Shown in pieces: positions 11,801 through 22,527 of a stretch of DNA of 64,000 bases; the first letter of the stretch is position 1; each line of letters starts with the position of its first letter. Source of the DNA: Eupeodes corollae (Eukaryota > Arthropoda > Insecta > Diptera > Syrphidae). The stretch is from positions 7,750,001-7,814,000 of the forward strand of contig NC_079148.1 in the NCBI RefSeq assembly GCF_945859685.1. The letters run 5' to 3'. The notes beneath the pieces are model-generated. The model made no database searches. It was not told the origin of the DNA and was given only the letters and a program-made list of their open reading frames with translations. The translations under genes and the position numbers were made by a program.

Positions 11801-14136
11801 AAAAGTTTAATTTGTTTCAATTTCTTAAACGACGTTATTAGAAAACTCGTGGGAAAATAAATTTACCCACCATTTAGGACTGTTCGTTTTGAGATTCTGA
11901 AATGAAACAGATCTAAAGTTCAAACTTCTGGTTCTTTAAAGGTTTTTTTTTTAATTTCTTAGACGACCTTATTAAGAAACTTGTGGGAAACTTAATTTAC
12001 CCACCATTTAGGACTGTTCGTATTGATTCTGAACTGAAACAGATCTAAAGTTCAAGCTTCCGATTTTTTAAAGTTTTTTTTTCAATTTCTTAGACGACCT
12101 TATTATAAACTTGTGGGAAAATAAATGTACCCACCATTTAGGACTGTTCGCGTTGAGACTTAGGACTATTCGCGTTGAGACTCTGACATGAAACAGATCT
12201 AAATCTCAAACTTCCGGTTCTTAAAAGTTTTGTTTGTTTCAATTTCTTAAACGACGTTATTAGAAAACTCGTGGCAAAATAAATGTAACCACCATTTAGG
12301 ACTGTTCGCTTTGAGACTCTGAAGACTCTGAAATGAAACAGATCTATTTCTTATATGACCTAATTATAAAGAAAGAGTTTGTATTAAATGTGTTGTCTTT
12401 TTTTCCTTACAGATGGTTTAAAACTGTGTGACTTTGGAATATCTCGTGTTGTGGCCAATGGCAGTAATGTTCGTGAAATACTTGGCACCCCAGATTATGT
12501 GGCACCCGAAGTACTACAATATGAGCCATTATCCCTACAAACAGATATATGGTCTGTAGGTGTCCTAACATATGTTCTTCTATCGGGTTTCTCACCATTT
12601 GGTGGTGATACCAAACAGGAAACCTTTCTTAACATATCACAATGTGCCCTAACGTTTCCAGAGAAACTCTTTAAAGGGTTATCAGTGCATGCTACTGATT
12701 TTATAAGACGAGCATTGCGCATCAAACCAAAGTAAGTACATATTATGAAACTTCCTGTTTTATTAGTTTTCTAATTTCTTTTTTTTTATTTTTCTAATAG
12801 TGACCGCATGACAGCATCAGGATGTCTGGAACACATTTGGTTGCGTGACGAAATGTCTGTCGATAGAAAGATCCTAAACATATCCAAAGCACACGATGAC
12901 CTATCCTCAAATGGAGGCGGTGGAAGCGGTGGCAGTGGTAATTCCGATTACGATGAAGAAGATGATGATGAGAATAGCACCAGCAGCAGCAGCAGTGAAA
13001 GTAGTAGTAATCAGGGACGAAATGGAATGACCAACGGCACCAAAAAAATGATGCACAATGGTGCAACCATCAGGAATGGCACACCATCCAACAATATAAG
13101 CTGTTCTATGAGTCATACTACTTCAAATTGCTCCATCATTTCCTCATTATCCAAACAACAACAACACAATGGCTTCCAGCAACAGTTAAATCACGAACTA
13201 ATGCCATCCTCCCGCCGTCATTCTTCCGATGCCAACAAGGAGAATACTTTTTTACGGAAGCCCACATCGATGAGCAGTAGTGGTGGCCATGCCATTGTTG
13301 GCTGTGGGATGAGTAACAGCACAACGATGAATAATTCTTCCATATCCTCAAAATTGAATGGCAGCAGTGGACCTGCTGCAATCAATCCCATCCATCAGCA
13401 ACAGCTGCAATTAAACACGACAAATGGCTCGGCAACGACACCTTGCTTATTCCCAGACGCGCCAACTACGCCTAAAGTCATCCGAAAAGCTCCGACCTCC
13501 GAGTCATCACCCACCAGTGTTAAGGCCTTGGTTAAGAAGTTCCAGCTAGAAAGTAGCACCCAGCAATCTTTTACAGCTCCAACTTTACTCTTAAAAGAAG
13601 CCCATCACAACAATAACAATAATAATAACAGTGATAGAAAATCTAACGGTTATATGAGCCATCAACATCAACATCAACATCCACATCACCATCACCACCA
13701 ATACAATACGAGCACATCCTCCTCAAAATACCATATTCATAATAATAGCAGTAGCGTTAGTAGTAATCGTAAAAGCAACGGAACAACGACACAACTAAAA
13801 TCGTCGTCGTCAGATGTCAACTGCACCACCACCAACAGCAGCGGTGGTGTCAACGGACACCCAACAGTAGTAACAGCGGAATCAACGTCAACGTCTTCTG
13901 CGATTACTTCCATGCAAGCCATGAACCCATCAGCGTCCTCGGCGGTATCATCGTCGTCGTCGTCGTCTTCACCGTCGCCTTCGTCAGCATTGGTCACTAG
14001 CAACAGCGGCACCTACAAAACAAGTTGTGTATTCTGCTTGACATGCAGCGGTCCCGGATGCCGGCATTCGGGCACATCCGTTGCCAATAAGACCACAACG
14101 AACAGCATCGGGCTGGATCAGGGTATCATCTGTTAG
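8626..14136 (+). CDS. Drak: Drak: DAPK-related serine/threonine kinase, 3' four coding exons (partial at 5' end)
   Basis: Join 8626..8838, 8970..9145, 12413..12731, 12801..14136. Splice sites are GT/AG and phases agree, giving about 680 residues to the stop. Seen: the end of the Gly-rich loop (GKFAAV), the ATP-binding Lys in FAAKFL (~residue 21), catalytic loop HLDLKPQN (~113-120; HLD in place of HRD, usual for DAPK/DRAK), CDFGISR (~135), GTPDYVAPEVL and DIWSVGVL. A ~420-residue low-complexity tail rich in Ser, Asn, Thr and His follows. Known: fly Drak phosphorylates the regulatory light chain of non-muscle myosin II and acts in cellularization and epithelial morphogenesis. The N-terminus with the start of the Gly loop was not found; it must lie in upstream exons I could not recognise or outside the window. 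The gene converges on Hecw. Kinase identity is very sure. The Drak name rests on family motifs. Confidence 0.93.
8970..9145 (+). CDS. Drak: Drak exon: hinge to catalytic loop
   Basis: The first base completes Leu. The exon reads ATGGELQTFLDNEESLSEAQ, helices D and E, then AHLDLKPQNILLTGERIE. Catalytic Asp is in HLD, and the metal-binding Asn is in PQN. The donor is GT at 9146, leaving one base G. The intron before it is short (131 bp) and the one after is 3,267 bp. Confidence 0.93.
9300..9760. repeat. Decayed MITE related to the 6,080-6,829 region (in Drak intron)
   Basis: Segment 9303-9370 (gaattaaataggtcgcttag, gtcaaattgcaacttgtgaa) resembles 6095-6145. Inverted segment 9605-9680 (ctgagctcagaatacgttca) resembles 6366-6430. 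The copy is eroded and has no clear ends. Confidence 0.55.
9932..10362. mobile_element. MITE with GTGTATTCATAAAC terminal inverted repeats (in Drak intron)
   Basis: Perfect 14-bp inverted termini GTGTATTCATAAAC (9932-9945) and GTTTATGAATACAC (10349-10362). The word CATAAACGTCAG recurs inside (10034; inverted at 10214), as subterminal repeats of MITEs often do. No transposase. No convincing target-site duplication was seen. Confidence 0.7.
10730..11200. other. GC-rich patch inside the large Drak intron, with overlapping ORFs on both strands
   Basis: The composition shifts sharply from the AT-rich surroundings. Plus frame 10960-11184 has third positions rich in G and C from about 11020 (ELRLKLLLLLHRFDLGLWHL). 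The minus strand is open from 11197 to 10859. Neither resembles a known family. Possibilities are an alternative Drak promoter or exon, a nested gene exon, or an unrecognised transposon piece. Confidence 0.35.
11418..12350. repeat. Minisatellite with ~130-160-bp monomers in a three-monomer higher-order period (~425 bp)
   Basis: Seven monomers start with GTGGG (last one GTGGC) at 11421, 11558, 11691, 11849, 11983, 12113 and 12271. Spacings are 137, 133, 158, 134, 130 and 158. Each carries TACCCACCATTTAGGACTGT (variants) and ATGAAACAGATCTAAA. Monomers 3 and 6 share an extra block (GGACTATTCGCGTTGAG), so the array repeats as ABC-ABC-A. It ends ~60 bp before a Drak exon. Confidence 0.93.
12413..12731 (+). 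CDS. Drak: Drak exon: DFG motif to C-lobe
   Basis: The acceptor is ttccttacag. The exon starts by completing Asp of DGLKLCDFGISR and contains the activation segment GTPDYVAPEVL, DIWSVGVLTYVLLSGFSPFGG and ALTFPEKLF. It ends in AA before a perfect donor (GTAAGT). Antisense frames here are open but carry no protein-like signal. Confidence 0.94.
12801..14136 (+). CDS. Drak: Drak last coding exon: kinase end plus long low-complexity tail
   Basis: The exon follows a 69-bp intron (acceptor tttctaatag) and starts by completing Asn of NDRMTASGCLEHIW, the end of the C-lobe. The tail has an acidic block (YDEEDDDE), Ser runs, Asn runs (13604-13630), an alternating His/Gln stretch (13660-13705) and Ser runs near 13950. 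The more complex segment TPKVIRKAPTSESSPTSVKA (from about 13467) may be a conserved motif. The end is Cys-rich (CVFCLTCSGPGCRH) and stops at TAG 14134-14136. The trinucleotide runs make length variation between individuals likely. Confidence 0.93.
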
Positions 14137-15780
14137 CTAAGGGCCAGCAGGGCCCGGAGAAACGCCAAAAGTTTCTTCCATAGATTTCTATGCTGCATGT
14201 AATATTAACTAACTTTAAACCGTTATTGTTGTTAGATGCAGATTTAATATAACAAATTATCATTTATTGTCTTTTTATTTTAATTATTATTATCATAATA
14301 TTTTCTGTTTCGTTCGTATATATATATATATAGTTTATTTTTATAATTTAATTTAAAAAATATATAAATATAAATATAAAATAAAACCGTTAGGTAGTTA
14401 AGAACCTAGGTGTGTAAGCATATCGAATAGAAAATATAAACAAAGCTAAACAAAATGCACCGCTTATTAAATGCGCATACAAGTCAGATAAATTGATTGC
14501 AGAGAAAGAGAGACAGAAAATTAAATTAAATTAAATAAATAAAATTAAAAACAAAAAAAAAAACAATAAAAAACAAAAGAAGACGACGGACGAGGGCAGC
14601 TGATGATGATGAAAGAAAGAAAAGTTATGTACCGGGCGCCATTTATAAGACCTAAATATCTTTAAAAATTAAAAAGCAAACCGCTGCTTTAAGTATAATT
14701 TTTATTTTCTAAATAATTTATTAAAAAAAAACAACAAACAAACAAAAAACGTTGAATATATTTCAACAAAAATATATTTCTATTATTTTTCCACCAAACA
14801 AAATGGAATCATTTTTTTAAAAAAATACTTAAATTATAAAACTAAAAACATAAACAAAAAATCCATTGTATAAAAATTAGATATTAAAACTTAAATGAAG
14901 AAAAAGGAGTGTTCTCTTCTGAAAATACGCACATTAATTTTCGCAAATTTAAAAATATATTATATTATTCATTGTTTATTATTATTTTTTCTTTTCTATT
15001 TCTTATTATTATTATTTTTTTTTAATTTTAATAAATAAAATGAATTTTGTTTCATAATGTTAAAAATAAAAAAAATTTAAAAGACATGTTTTTTTTTTAA
15101 TTATTATTTATTATTTTGAAAAGAACATTATTGTTTTCTTGTTTTACTTTATTATACTTAATAATTAAATGAAGGTGGACGAAGAGAAACACATTTTTAA
15201 GGATGAGCGAGTAAGAAGAAGATTGAAAAAAAAGAAAATAAAGAAGATGAAACACGGTTGTCGTATTATGTAGTTAAACAAATTCTATAATATAAAAATA
15301 TTTAAACTTATTTTGATTTATAGCTTAAATAAAAAATGAAAAATTAAAAAAAAATAAACAAAAATTGTTCTTTATTCCTTATTCTTAAACAAAAAGAATT
15401 AAAACAAAATTGATGGGACAGAAGAAGGAGAAGTTATATTAATATAGATCGTAGAATGGTTTTGAAAAAAAAACATAAAATTGTAATTAGATTGTTGTTA
15501 ATTGAAAATATTTTGAAAAATTTGAAGAGAAAACTAAATCTGTGAATAGAAAATTATGGCAGTGTTGTTGTTTGAAAAAAAAAAGAAAAAAATGAATATT
15601 TAAATTATAAAAAGCTATGAAAATGGAATTCGATGTGCTAATTGTAAAACTTTCCCGCATGGATCCTAACAAAAAAAAAAGAAAGAAAAAAAACGAACAA
15701 AGTTCGAAAAATTTTATCATTCTTTTCTGATGAATGACATTTTTTGCCAAACTTAACACTCAAAAACACTTTAGTTTCTA
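14137..15780 (+). other. Drak 3' UTR and very AT-rich flank
   Basis: It follows the Drak stop. Several AATAAA motifs occur; the first good one is at 14380-14385, with others near 14535 and 15040. There is a TA run at ~14318-14332 and long A or T tracts throughout. No coding signal. The true poly(A) site cannot be chosen by eye. Confidence 0.6.
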
Positions 15781-15802
15781 ATTCTCTTTTTGGTTTATAT
15801 TT

Positions 15803-16555
15803 TTGATTTACTCTCATGACTTCTTTGTTTTAGCCCAACTAGATATAAATCCTAGAACTATAAATCCTAAACTACCTAAAGAGGTGGCGTATATAATATT
15901 AGACATATTTACTCTACTGGGTGCTCCAGAGATTTCCAACAAAGTAATTGAAAATTTAAAAACATATTGGCCTACCTTAAAAATTATCCATGGTAAGCCG
16001 AGGTATTCGCAAAGCCAGGGAAGTGTGAAAAAGGCGAATCAGGATATCGAAAATATGCTTACCACTTGGATGCAAGACAATAATAATTCACATTAGAGCG
16101 AGGGTTTAATGTTTGTTCAACTCATGAAAAACAGGTCTTTTTACGCTGGCATGAAGCAAAGTGGTAGGCTAAAGGTAGGTCTACAGTTACCACATGATTT
16201 CACGCAAAACATCGCAACTGAAGAAGATTTCGATAAAATCATTGGAAACCTTGAACAGAATGGTGAAGAAGATCGTAAGGCATCAACGGCTAAACTTGAT
16301 GTAAATATGATAGAACCAATCTCAGTGTGTAATAATTTAGTGAGACCAGTACCCAAGTACCTTTAGCCCGTGCATATGTTCGGTAGCAAAAGAGACAACG
16401 AAAGTACAAGGGTCCAAACTATTGTCTATTGTGTTCAAAAATTAAGTAGTTCAACAACAGGCAGGAAAAATAATAAAAACAAGGGACAAGAAGTTTCCTT
16501 CTGTGTCCTTAGGAACTTCTGTAAGGGTTTACGTACCAAAAGATTTCCTAAATAG
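15803..16555 (+). pseudogene. Dead integrase (rve-type) fragment, KRBA2-like
   Basis: Frame 15803-16096 reads DIFTLLGAPEISNKVIENLK, IIHGKPRYSQSQGSVKKANQ and DIENMLTTWMQ, the C-terminal half of a retroviral-type integrase core as in insect KRAB-A domain-containing protein 2-like genes. Reading continues after one in-frame stop (16094-16096) with EGLMFVQLMKNRSFYAGMKQ. The usual SDNGREF-like segment holding the second catalytic Asp is missing between GAPEI and NKVIENL, and the catalytic Glu position in GSVERANQ-type sequences is Lys here, so it is catalytically dead. The family comparison is from memory. Confidence 0.7.
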
Positions 16556-16799
16556 ACTCGGCACTGTATAAATTTCCTATGAATTATATATAATTCCTAG
16601 GTTACTTTTTACTTTTAATTCAATCAAAAAATAAAAAGGAGAGTAGTTGTGACATTAAGTTTAGTCGAATCAAAATTACTTTAATTACTTTCACTGAAAA
16701 AAGAAAAATTGCTTAGTTTAAGTTTATTTACAAAATCCAAAGAAAAACATGACTTTTAGTAGACACAAAAATACAAAAAAAGGTAGTTTAAAAATGTTC

Positions 16800-18500
16800 A
16801 TCTATGATTCTTCTTCTATAGATCTTAGCCTCGGTGGTATATTTTTGGATCAGCAACCAATCTTCTCCATTTAGGTAACTTACTGTTTCATTGTCGCTTA
16901 GATAGCTTTTTCCAAAAAAAGAGTCTCCATAGCTCCTTTAATATTTGACATACACCGATGATGTAGATAGTGTTTTCGTTCACTCCCATATTGCATAAGG
17001 AGCAAATATTAACCAAATCTTTTCCGTGTAGCATACAATTTAGGTTAAGAAGTTCACCTCTTACTTTAATAATAGTTTTTCTTGAAAAATCGAGCCTGAA
17101 GTAATTATGTTCATTTAGATTATAGTTAAGTTTCGAATAAATGTCCCTTTCCGTACATGTTCTCGACTTTCAGTTCTAGAATAATACCCCAATTTGCAGT
17201 AAGATCAATCCAATCCCCATAGAATCCAACATAATATTCGGCAATCGGTTTCGGTCCATATTAATCACCTGTATCAAATAGTATGCGCTCAGCTTCAATG
17301 TTGATACAAAGAGTGTCGAAAGCCTTGTTTCCAAATGATACATGTACTAAGGCGTACTTAGAGGGAGGAGAAATACTTTTCTAAGGAAGAATCGAAGCAA
17401 ATTTTCAACAATTTCGTATTTCCGAACACCCCAGATCTGTGCTCTATATTCCTTTTTTTTCTTCTCGTACTTTGCAATTGATTTTAAATTTTCGCCTATC
17501 TCTCTGAATATCCGGTAAGATTTCTTCTGATATTCAATGTGATTTTTACGATAATCCAATTGATTTTCAACTTGCTTTTGCAATAAGTTTTCCTTATTTC
17601 GAGCAGCGTACCTGGGCACGGCTCTGTGTCCCTCTGGTTCTTGATACTGAACATTCTCATCGCTCCTTACTGCTTTAGCAGTGTCTTTAGCATTTGCAGT
17701 AGCTGGTTCAGAGTTTTAAAATGCTCATTTTGTTTTTCCTTAATTTAATTTTAATGTGGCCTTTATAATCTGCCCATACCTATAATGATTTTCATAATTC
17801 AATATTTATTTTCAAAAAACAGTTTCAATGCAATCTTACTTTTTCAAGCCGACAAATTCTCACATCGGTGGTCCTTCCGCATTTAAAGATAACGATAGTC
17901 TTTCCCACAAATAGTTTGAAGTGTTTCTGGCGTCCGAGGCTTTCAAACGTCCCTTGGCTTAATCGGGATGAGCACACATAAATTCGACCATAATTTCAAA
18001 TTGTTTTTGTTTTGTATGCAATTTCGAATTGCAATCCGTTGGCTCTTTTAGTGTAGACATAAAATGTTCGTTTTCGAACGCTTATGATAGTCGGAAACGC
18101 ATTGCCAGGTACAAAAAATCCGAATACGGATTTGTCATTACGTAAGTACTATATTTCTTATTCGTTTTCGAAAATATTTGCTTTCGAAACGCATTACAGA
18201 GTAGGGCTCCAGAACTGCTTTTGAAGTTGCGTTAAAAACTTCATATTTGGCGTTTGTTGATATGTTGTTAATATTGAAAATGTTCCTCCAGTTCGAGCAA
18301 ATAGCCGTTCCAGCAGCATTAGCCTTGGCTTTGAGATGTTTGTCCATGTTCAAATTAAACGTGATAGTAATTCCCAGATAAACATAGTCCTTGACTACTT
18401 CCAATCCTACTCCATCATATTTCCAGTTTTCTCCTCTTGCGGTCCGTCCTGCACAATTTTGGAATACCATTATCTTAGATTTTGCAGAACTTACTTACAG
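16800..18500 (-). pseudogene. Decayed non-LTR retrotransposon reverse transcriptase C-terminus, interrupted by an insertion
   Basis: The minus frame 18470-18210 reads LEVVKDYVYLGITITFNLNM and NISTNAKYEVFNATSKAVL, the thumb/connection of a non-LTR RT. The expected continuation (AQIWGVRKYEIVENLLRFFL) resumes at ~17450. The C-terminal zinc-binding part (ICSLCNMGVNENTIYIIGVC) lies at ~16,925-17,025 in other frames. Many stops. A sister fragment lies at 23,780-24,030. Confidence 0.75.
17448..18209 (-). mobile_element. Insertion (~760 bp) splitting the RT pseudogene; carries a charged coding remnant
   Basis: The RT reading is broken exactly between AVL (18210) and AQIWGV (17448). The insert begins, on the minus strand, with GAGCCCTACTCTGTAATGCG. 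It includes an open stretch (~17455-17715) reading AKDTAKAVRSDENVQYQEPE, PRYAARNKENLLQKQVENQL and EYQKKSYRIFREIGENLKSI. This charged helical sequence resembles the tail of Myb/SANT-like proteins that accompany Harbinger elements. That resemblance is weak. Terminal repeats were not proven. Confidence 0.45.
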
Positions 18501-18738
18501 TCCCAGTTTTTACAATAATCATATAGCCTTTTGATCATAAGATGAAGTGAAGCTGGAGACCCTGCCAAAATTACAATGTTATCAGCATACATAATTACTT
18601 TTATTTTTAAGCTTAATTGAGATAAGTTGACGGAAAACTACATTTCCACTTATCACATTATATTATGTAGACTTAAGTTAGATCATTTTTAACTCATTGA
18701 ATCAAAATTCTGAATATATCTTCAAGAATACATTGGGC

Positions 18739-18792
18739 GCATTCACAAAGCTAGTGGCTACGTAGTCAAAATTCAACTAGCTTTGTGAATGC
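18739..18792. repeat. 17-bp perfect inverted repeat (hairpin)
   Basis: GCATTCACAAAGCTAGT (18739-18755) and ACTAGCTTTGTGAATGC (18776-18792) with a 20-bp loop. A further partial copy (ACAAAGCTAGTC) follows at 18802. It probably marks the end of a small inverted-repeat element. Confidence 0.8.
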
Positions 18793-18849
18793 AAAACTAC
18801 ACTACAAAGCTAGTCAATCTGGAGCTGTCATATTATTGGCAAATGCAAA

Positions 18850-19780
18850 TATATAAAATAAGAAACATTTTTGATTTGATAACTTTAACTTATCTTTTAT
18901 GTTTTAAGTTCAATAAAATCAAATTTAAGGCACAATTTGAATGATTTATATTTGTATTTAAATACTGAACGATTAATTTAATTTTGAATTCGTGCGTTTT
19001 TACCGAGCAGCTGATTGTGAAACGTCAAAATCATCCTCCACAAAGCCATTTGAAAAGAAAAGCGTTACATCACAAAAATCAATTTCGGCCAGTAGGGTGA
19101 CTTAACTCCTTAAATAATCTGAAACAGGGTGAACAAAAAAGGAACGTCATACATTGGCGAACCGTTTTTTAAATTAAAATTTAAAAAGTTTCACAATGCT
19201 AGATGCTAGATTTGTCCCTATTTTTTTCTTGGGATTAAGGTTTATGAAATTAACAATTCAGGATGCATTTGGACCTAAACCATCCCAGTTTAAAGTCCAA
19301 GAAGTAAATTAATCATTAAATGAATACCGTACTCTTTTAAATAGAGAATTACACTAAACTAAACTAAACTAAAATTTGAAGATTGAAAAGAAGAATTTAA
19401 ATTAACGTATAAATATATAAATTGAAACCCCAGACAGGGATAAGTTAGGTTTAACGCTGTGGTCAGCAATGGCCGAAATACTTCCCAGGATATAATAATT
19501 ACTAGGTTGGGGATATAATAATTACTGTTTGGGTTAAGGTTGAGAGCGTATCCTGGAACTATCATCTTCACACCTTCTAAAGTGCAGATAGGAACCGAGT
19601 TCTGATTTTTTTTTACCATATACAAGTCTCTTGAGTTGAATTCACACGACAAAGTAGGAGAAGGATAAATCCGAAGATTGAGGACTAATAATTGATATGA
19701 ACACAGTTTGCCAGTAAATTATGATTACTATAACATTTCTAGATCATTTACGCATAAATCGGCCCCATCACAAGCATTGT
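18850..19780. other. Noncoding AT-rich DNA with an (ACTAA)4 run
   Basis: Four ACTAA units lie at 19353-19372. No coding family was recognised; the open frame at 19359-19652 (-) has no family signal. Confidence 0.5.
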
Positions 19781-20790
19781 CGTAGAAAATTTATGGCTGC
19801 AAAAATAGAAGTAGGATAGCACCCTCTTTGGAAATATATCTTTCATGAAAATTTAATTTAGAAGTCGTTGCAATTTGAAGTATGTACAGCCCGAACAGTT
19901 CGTCGTTATATCTTTTCCTACATTCTACATTTATGCGTACGGGACCAAAAATCACCCGAAGAATTTTTCTCTCCAAGCATCCTTAGACGGTCTCATCTTT
20001 CTTTGACAGGGTCCAGGCCTCAGCGGCATAAATGAGAACCGGGATAATGATTTTCTATAGATGGTGATTTTAGATGTTCGAGAGAGGATTTTACTTCTCA
20101 ATTGCCTTCGAAGTCCAAAGAAGCAGCGACTTGCAAGAGTTATTCTTCGTTTGATTTCAGAGCCTAGGTGCCTAGGTAGACAAAGTCCTTAACTACCTCA
20201 AAGTTATAGCTGTCCATGGTGACGTTTTGTCCAAGACGTCGTTGTTCAATGTCCTTTTTTGATGACAGCATATCCTTGGTCTTGCCCTCATTGACCACTA
20301 AACCCATCTTCCTCGCTTCCGTCGCAATGGTCAAAAACGCTCCACTGACATCACGTTTTGATTTTCCAATTAAGTTTATATCATCTGCGTATCCGAGTAG
20401 TTGAATGTACCTTTGGATGACTGTCATTCTAGTGTGACTGTTGAGTTTTGCACAATTCTTTCCAGAACGATGTTGAAGAAGTCGCTTGACAGTGCATCGC
20501 CTCGTCTAAAACCTTTTTTGACGTTAAATGCATCGGTGAGATCTTTTCCGACCTTGATAGAGCAGCGTGCATTCTCCATCGTCATTCTGCAAAAACGGAT
20601 AAGTTTAACAGGTATGCTAAAACTTAACATTTTTTTTGTAGAGCTCTTCTGTCATACGCAGCTTTAAAACTGATAAAGAGATAGTGGGTATCGATTTGAA
20701 GCTCCTGGGTCTGAAGCCACACTGATAAGGACCGTTGTTGACGAACGGCTTCAGACGTTCACATGTATTATGTGAAAGGATCTTATTTGA
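19780..20790 (-). pseudogene. RTE-type reverse transcriptase pseudogene
   Basis: Read from high to low coordinates: CERLKPFVNNGPYQCGF (~20,700-20,760), then CRMTMENARCSIKVGKDLTD and GDALSSDFFNIVLERIVQNS (20,424-20,630). Then comes the active-site motif LLGYADDINLIGKSKRDVSG with NFEVVKDFVYLG (20,164-20,427), and finally RKILRVIFGPVRINVECRKR (19,791-19,976). The YADD aspartates are intact, but several frameshifts and an internal loss (no Asp motif A) make it inactive. Same clade as the 7.4-kb fragment. Confidence 0.85.
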
Positions 20791-20839
20791 CTAATAAACT
20801 AAACCAAACGAAAAAACAACACAGTTTTGAGTTTTCTCA

Positions 20840-21190
20840 TTAAAAGTTTCAAGTTCTCTTAAGATTATTGCTTCCTCTTCTTCATGAAACTCTTTTAAAG
20901 CAGATTGTTTAGCTCTTGAATCAATTCTGGATTGTTAACGGCATCACTTATGCGACGCTCTGAACGTGAGATTCGCTTTTCGTCACGTTTCTTAACATAA
21001 GTATGGGCTTCCCATAACCGACATTACTTTCAAATTACCTTCAAAGCCTTCATTAAAGATTTCCTGAATACCTTTACCAATAAGTTTACCTGATCCTTTT
21101 CCACCGATTCCTTTATTTGTTTTATCTTTTTTAACAGCCCGAAGTCGTATCTTTAAAACGACTTCGAATTTTGAAAAATCCCTTTAGTAC
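20840..21190 (-). pseudogene. Unidentified coding remnant in two frames
   Basis: From ~21,190 down to ~20,995 one frame reads KDKTNKGIGGKGSGKLIGKG then IQEIFNEGFEGN. From ~21,000 to ~20,890 another frame reads TYVKKRDEKRISRSERRISD then AVNNPELIQELNNLL. The Lys/Glu-rich composition and codon use look protein-coding, with one frameshift. I do not recognise the family. Confidence 0.4.
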
Positions 21191-21199
21191 TGTATTATG

Positions 21200-22520
21200 G
21201 ACATATTAAACTAGCAATTTATGACCCCCTTAAGCTTGAAAAGAACATTTGTTTTTCTCTAATTTTTTTGACACAAATTCAACAAAAATTTAAGAAACAA
21301 TTACATTTATACATACATAGATACACGTAAGTATTTTGATATTAATTTTTTTTTTAAAGATTTTCAACAAAGTACCCGATTTTTAAATTCATTGTTTTAT
21401 GTTTTTTTAAGTGATATCTAATTTTTTAGTGATGAGTTTTCTAAATCTTTTTAAAAATCAATATTCTTTAAAATTAAATACATTTTTTTGAAGGAATATG
21501 CATCTGAGATGACCCAATATATCTATTTAAATTATGTATTTAATGACTCAACCTGAATTTATTAAAATATTTAATATTAACCTACTTCATTAATTCATAC
21601 TTCAGAACAGAATGATAAAATCATCAATACTTTGATTGGCGGAAACATTTCAGAATTTTAAAGAAATCATATAAAAACAAAATATTAATGTAAATAAATT
21701 GTTACTTGTTCCATGTAGTAACTCAGTTTTAAAAACAAAACACATGAGTTATTAAAAAAACACATAAACAAAACACACCACATTTAACAAAAATTTAAAC
21801 ACATTAATATTTTCTAAAATTTTGTTTACTAATTTTTAAATTCTGACTTCATTTAAATTTTAGCTCTAACATTAAATTAACTTTTATTGACCTAAAACTG
21901 GGGAACGAACTAATGTAAAAATATATTTAACTTGGTCATGCTTAATATTTCGGTACTAAGGTGTGGATTGTTTTCCTTAAACTACATAACTACAAAAATA
22001 CACTTTAATTTATAACACATAATCGTGGTATTGTAAAATAATGGAAAAGGGCGATTTAATTCTTTTATTTGAATATAGAGAAAGTTTAAAAACGAACAAA
22101 ACAAAAACTTAATTATTTTTACGCATAAATTAAACTACGAGTATATTTAAAATTAGTTATATTATAAATTTAAATTCTTAAAACAAAACTGATTAATAAA
22201 ACAATTTAATTTAAACTATCAAAAAAAATGCGGTTTTCTTTGTAATAAGTAAGTAACTTGGTTAAAGACGAGAAAGGCCGTTTTAAAGTTTGATCAATTT
22301 GAACAGGGTTTAAGAATGTTCTAATAACACTGGTCAACAACATTTTAGCTTTTTTTTGCCACACGGACTTTTTTGATATTTTTTCTTTAGTTGGTGATCA
22401 TAAGTAAAAATAAATACATAGTAAAAAAAAATTTGTTGTCCAAAGATTTTATTTTATTGAGTAATTTAAAATATTGCGAAATAACACAGATCTTGTTAAT
22501 CAAAGCTGTATTTTTTTTAT
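21200..22520. other. AT-rich noncoding DNA
   Basis: Long A/T runs and no family signal. 'ACTAATTTTTAAATT'-like strings only. Confidence 0.5.
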
Positions 22521-22527
22521 AAATGAC

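Noticed and set aside
11418..12350. Regularly spaced repeats resembling a CRISPR array
   Set aside because: Units are ~130-160 bp with no unique spacers, in a eukaryotic intron: a minisatellite.
13737..14012. Antisense frame with Asp and Leu runs opposite the Drak tail
   Set aside because: Mirror of trinucleotide repeats in the real Drak exon.
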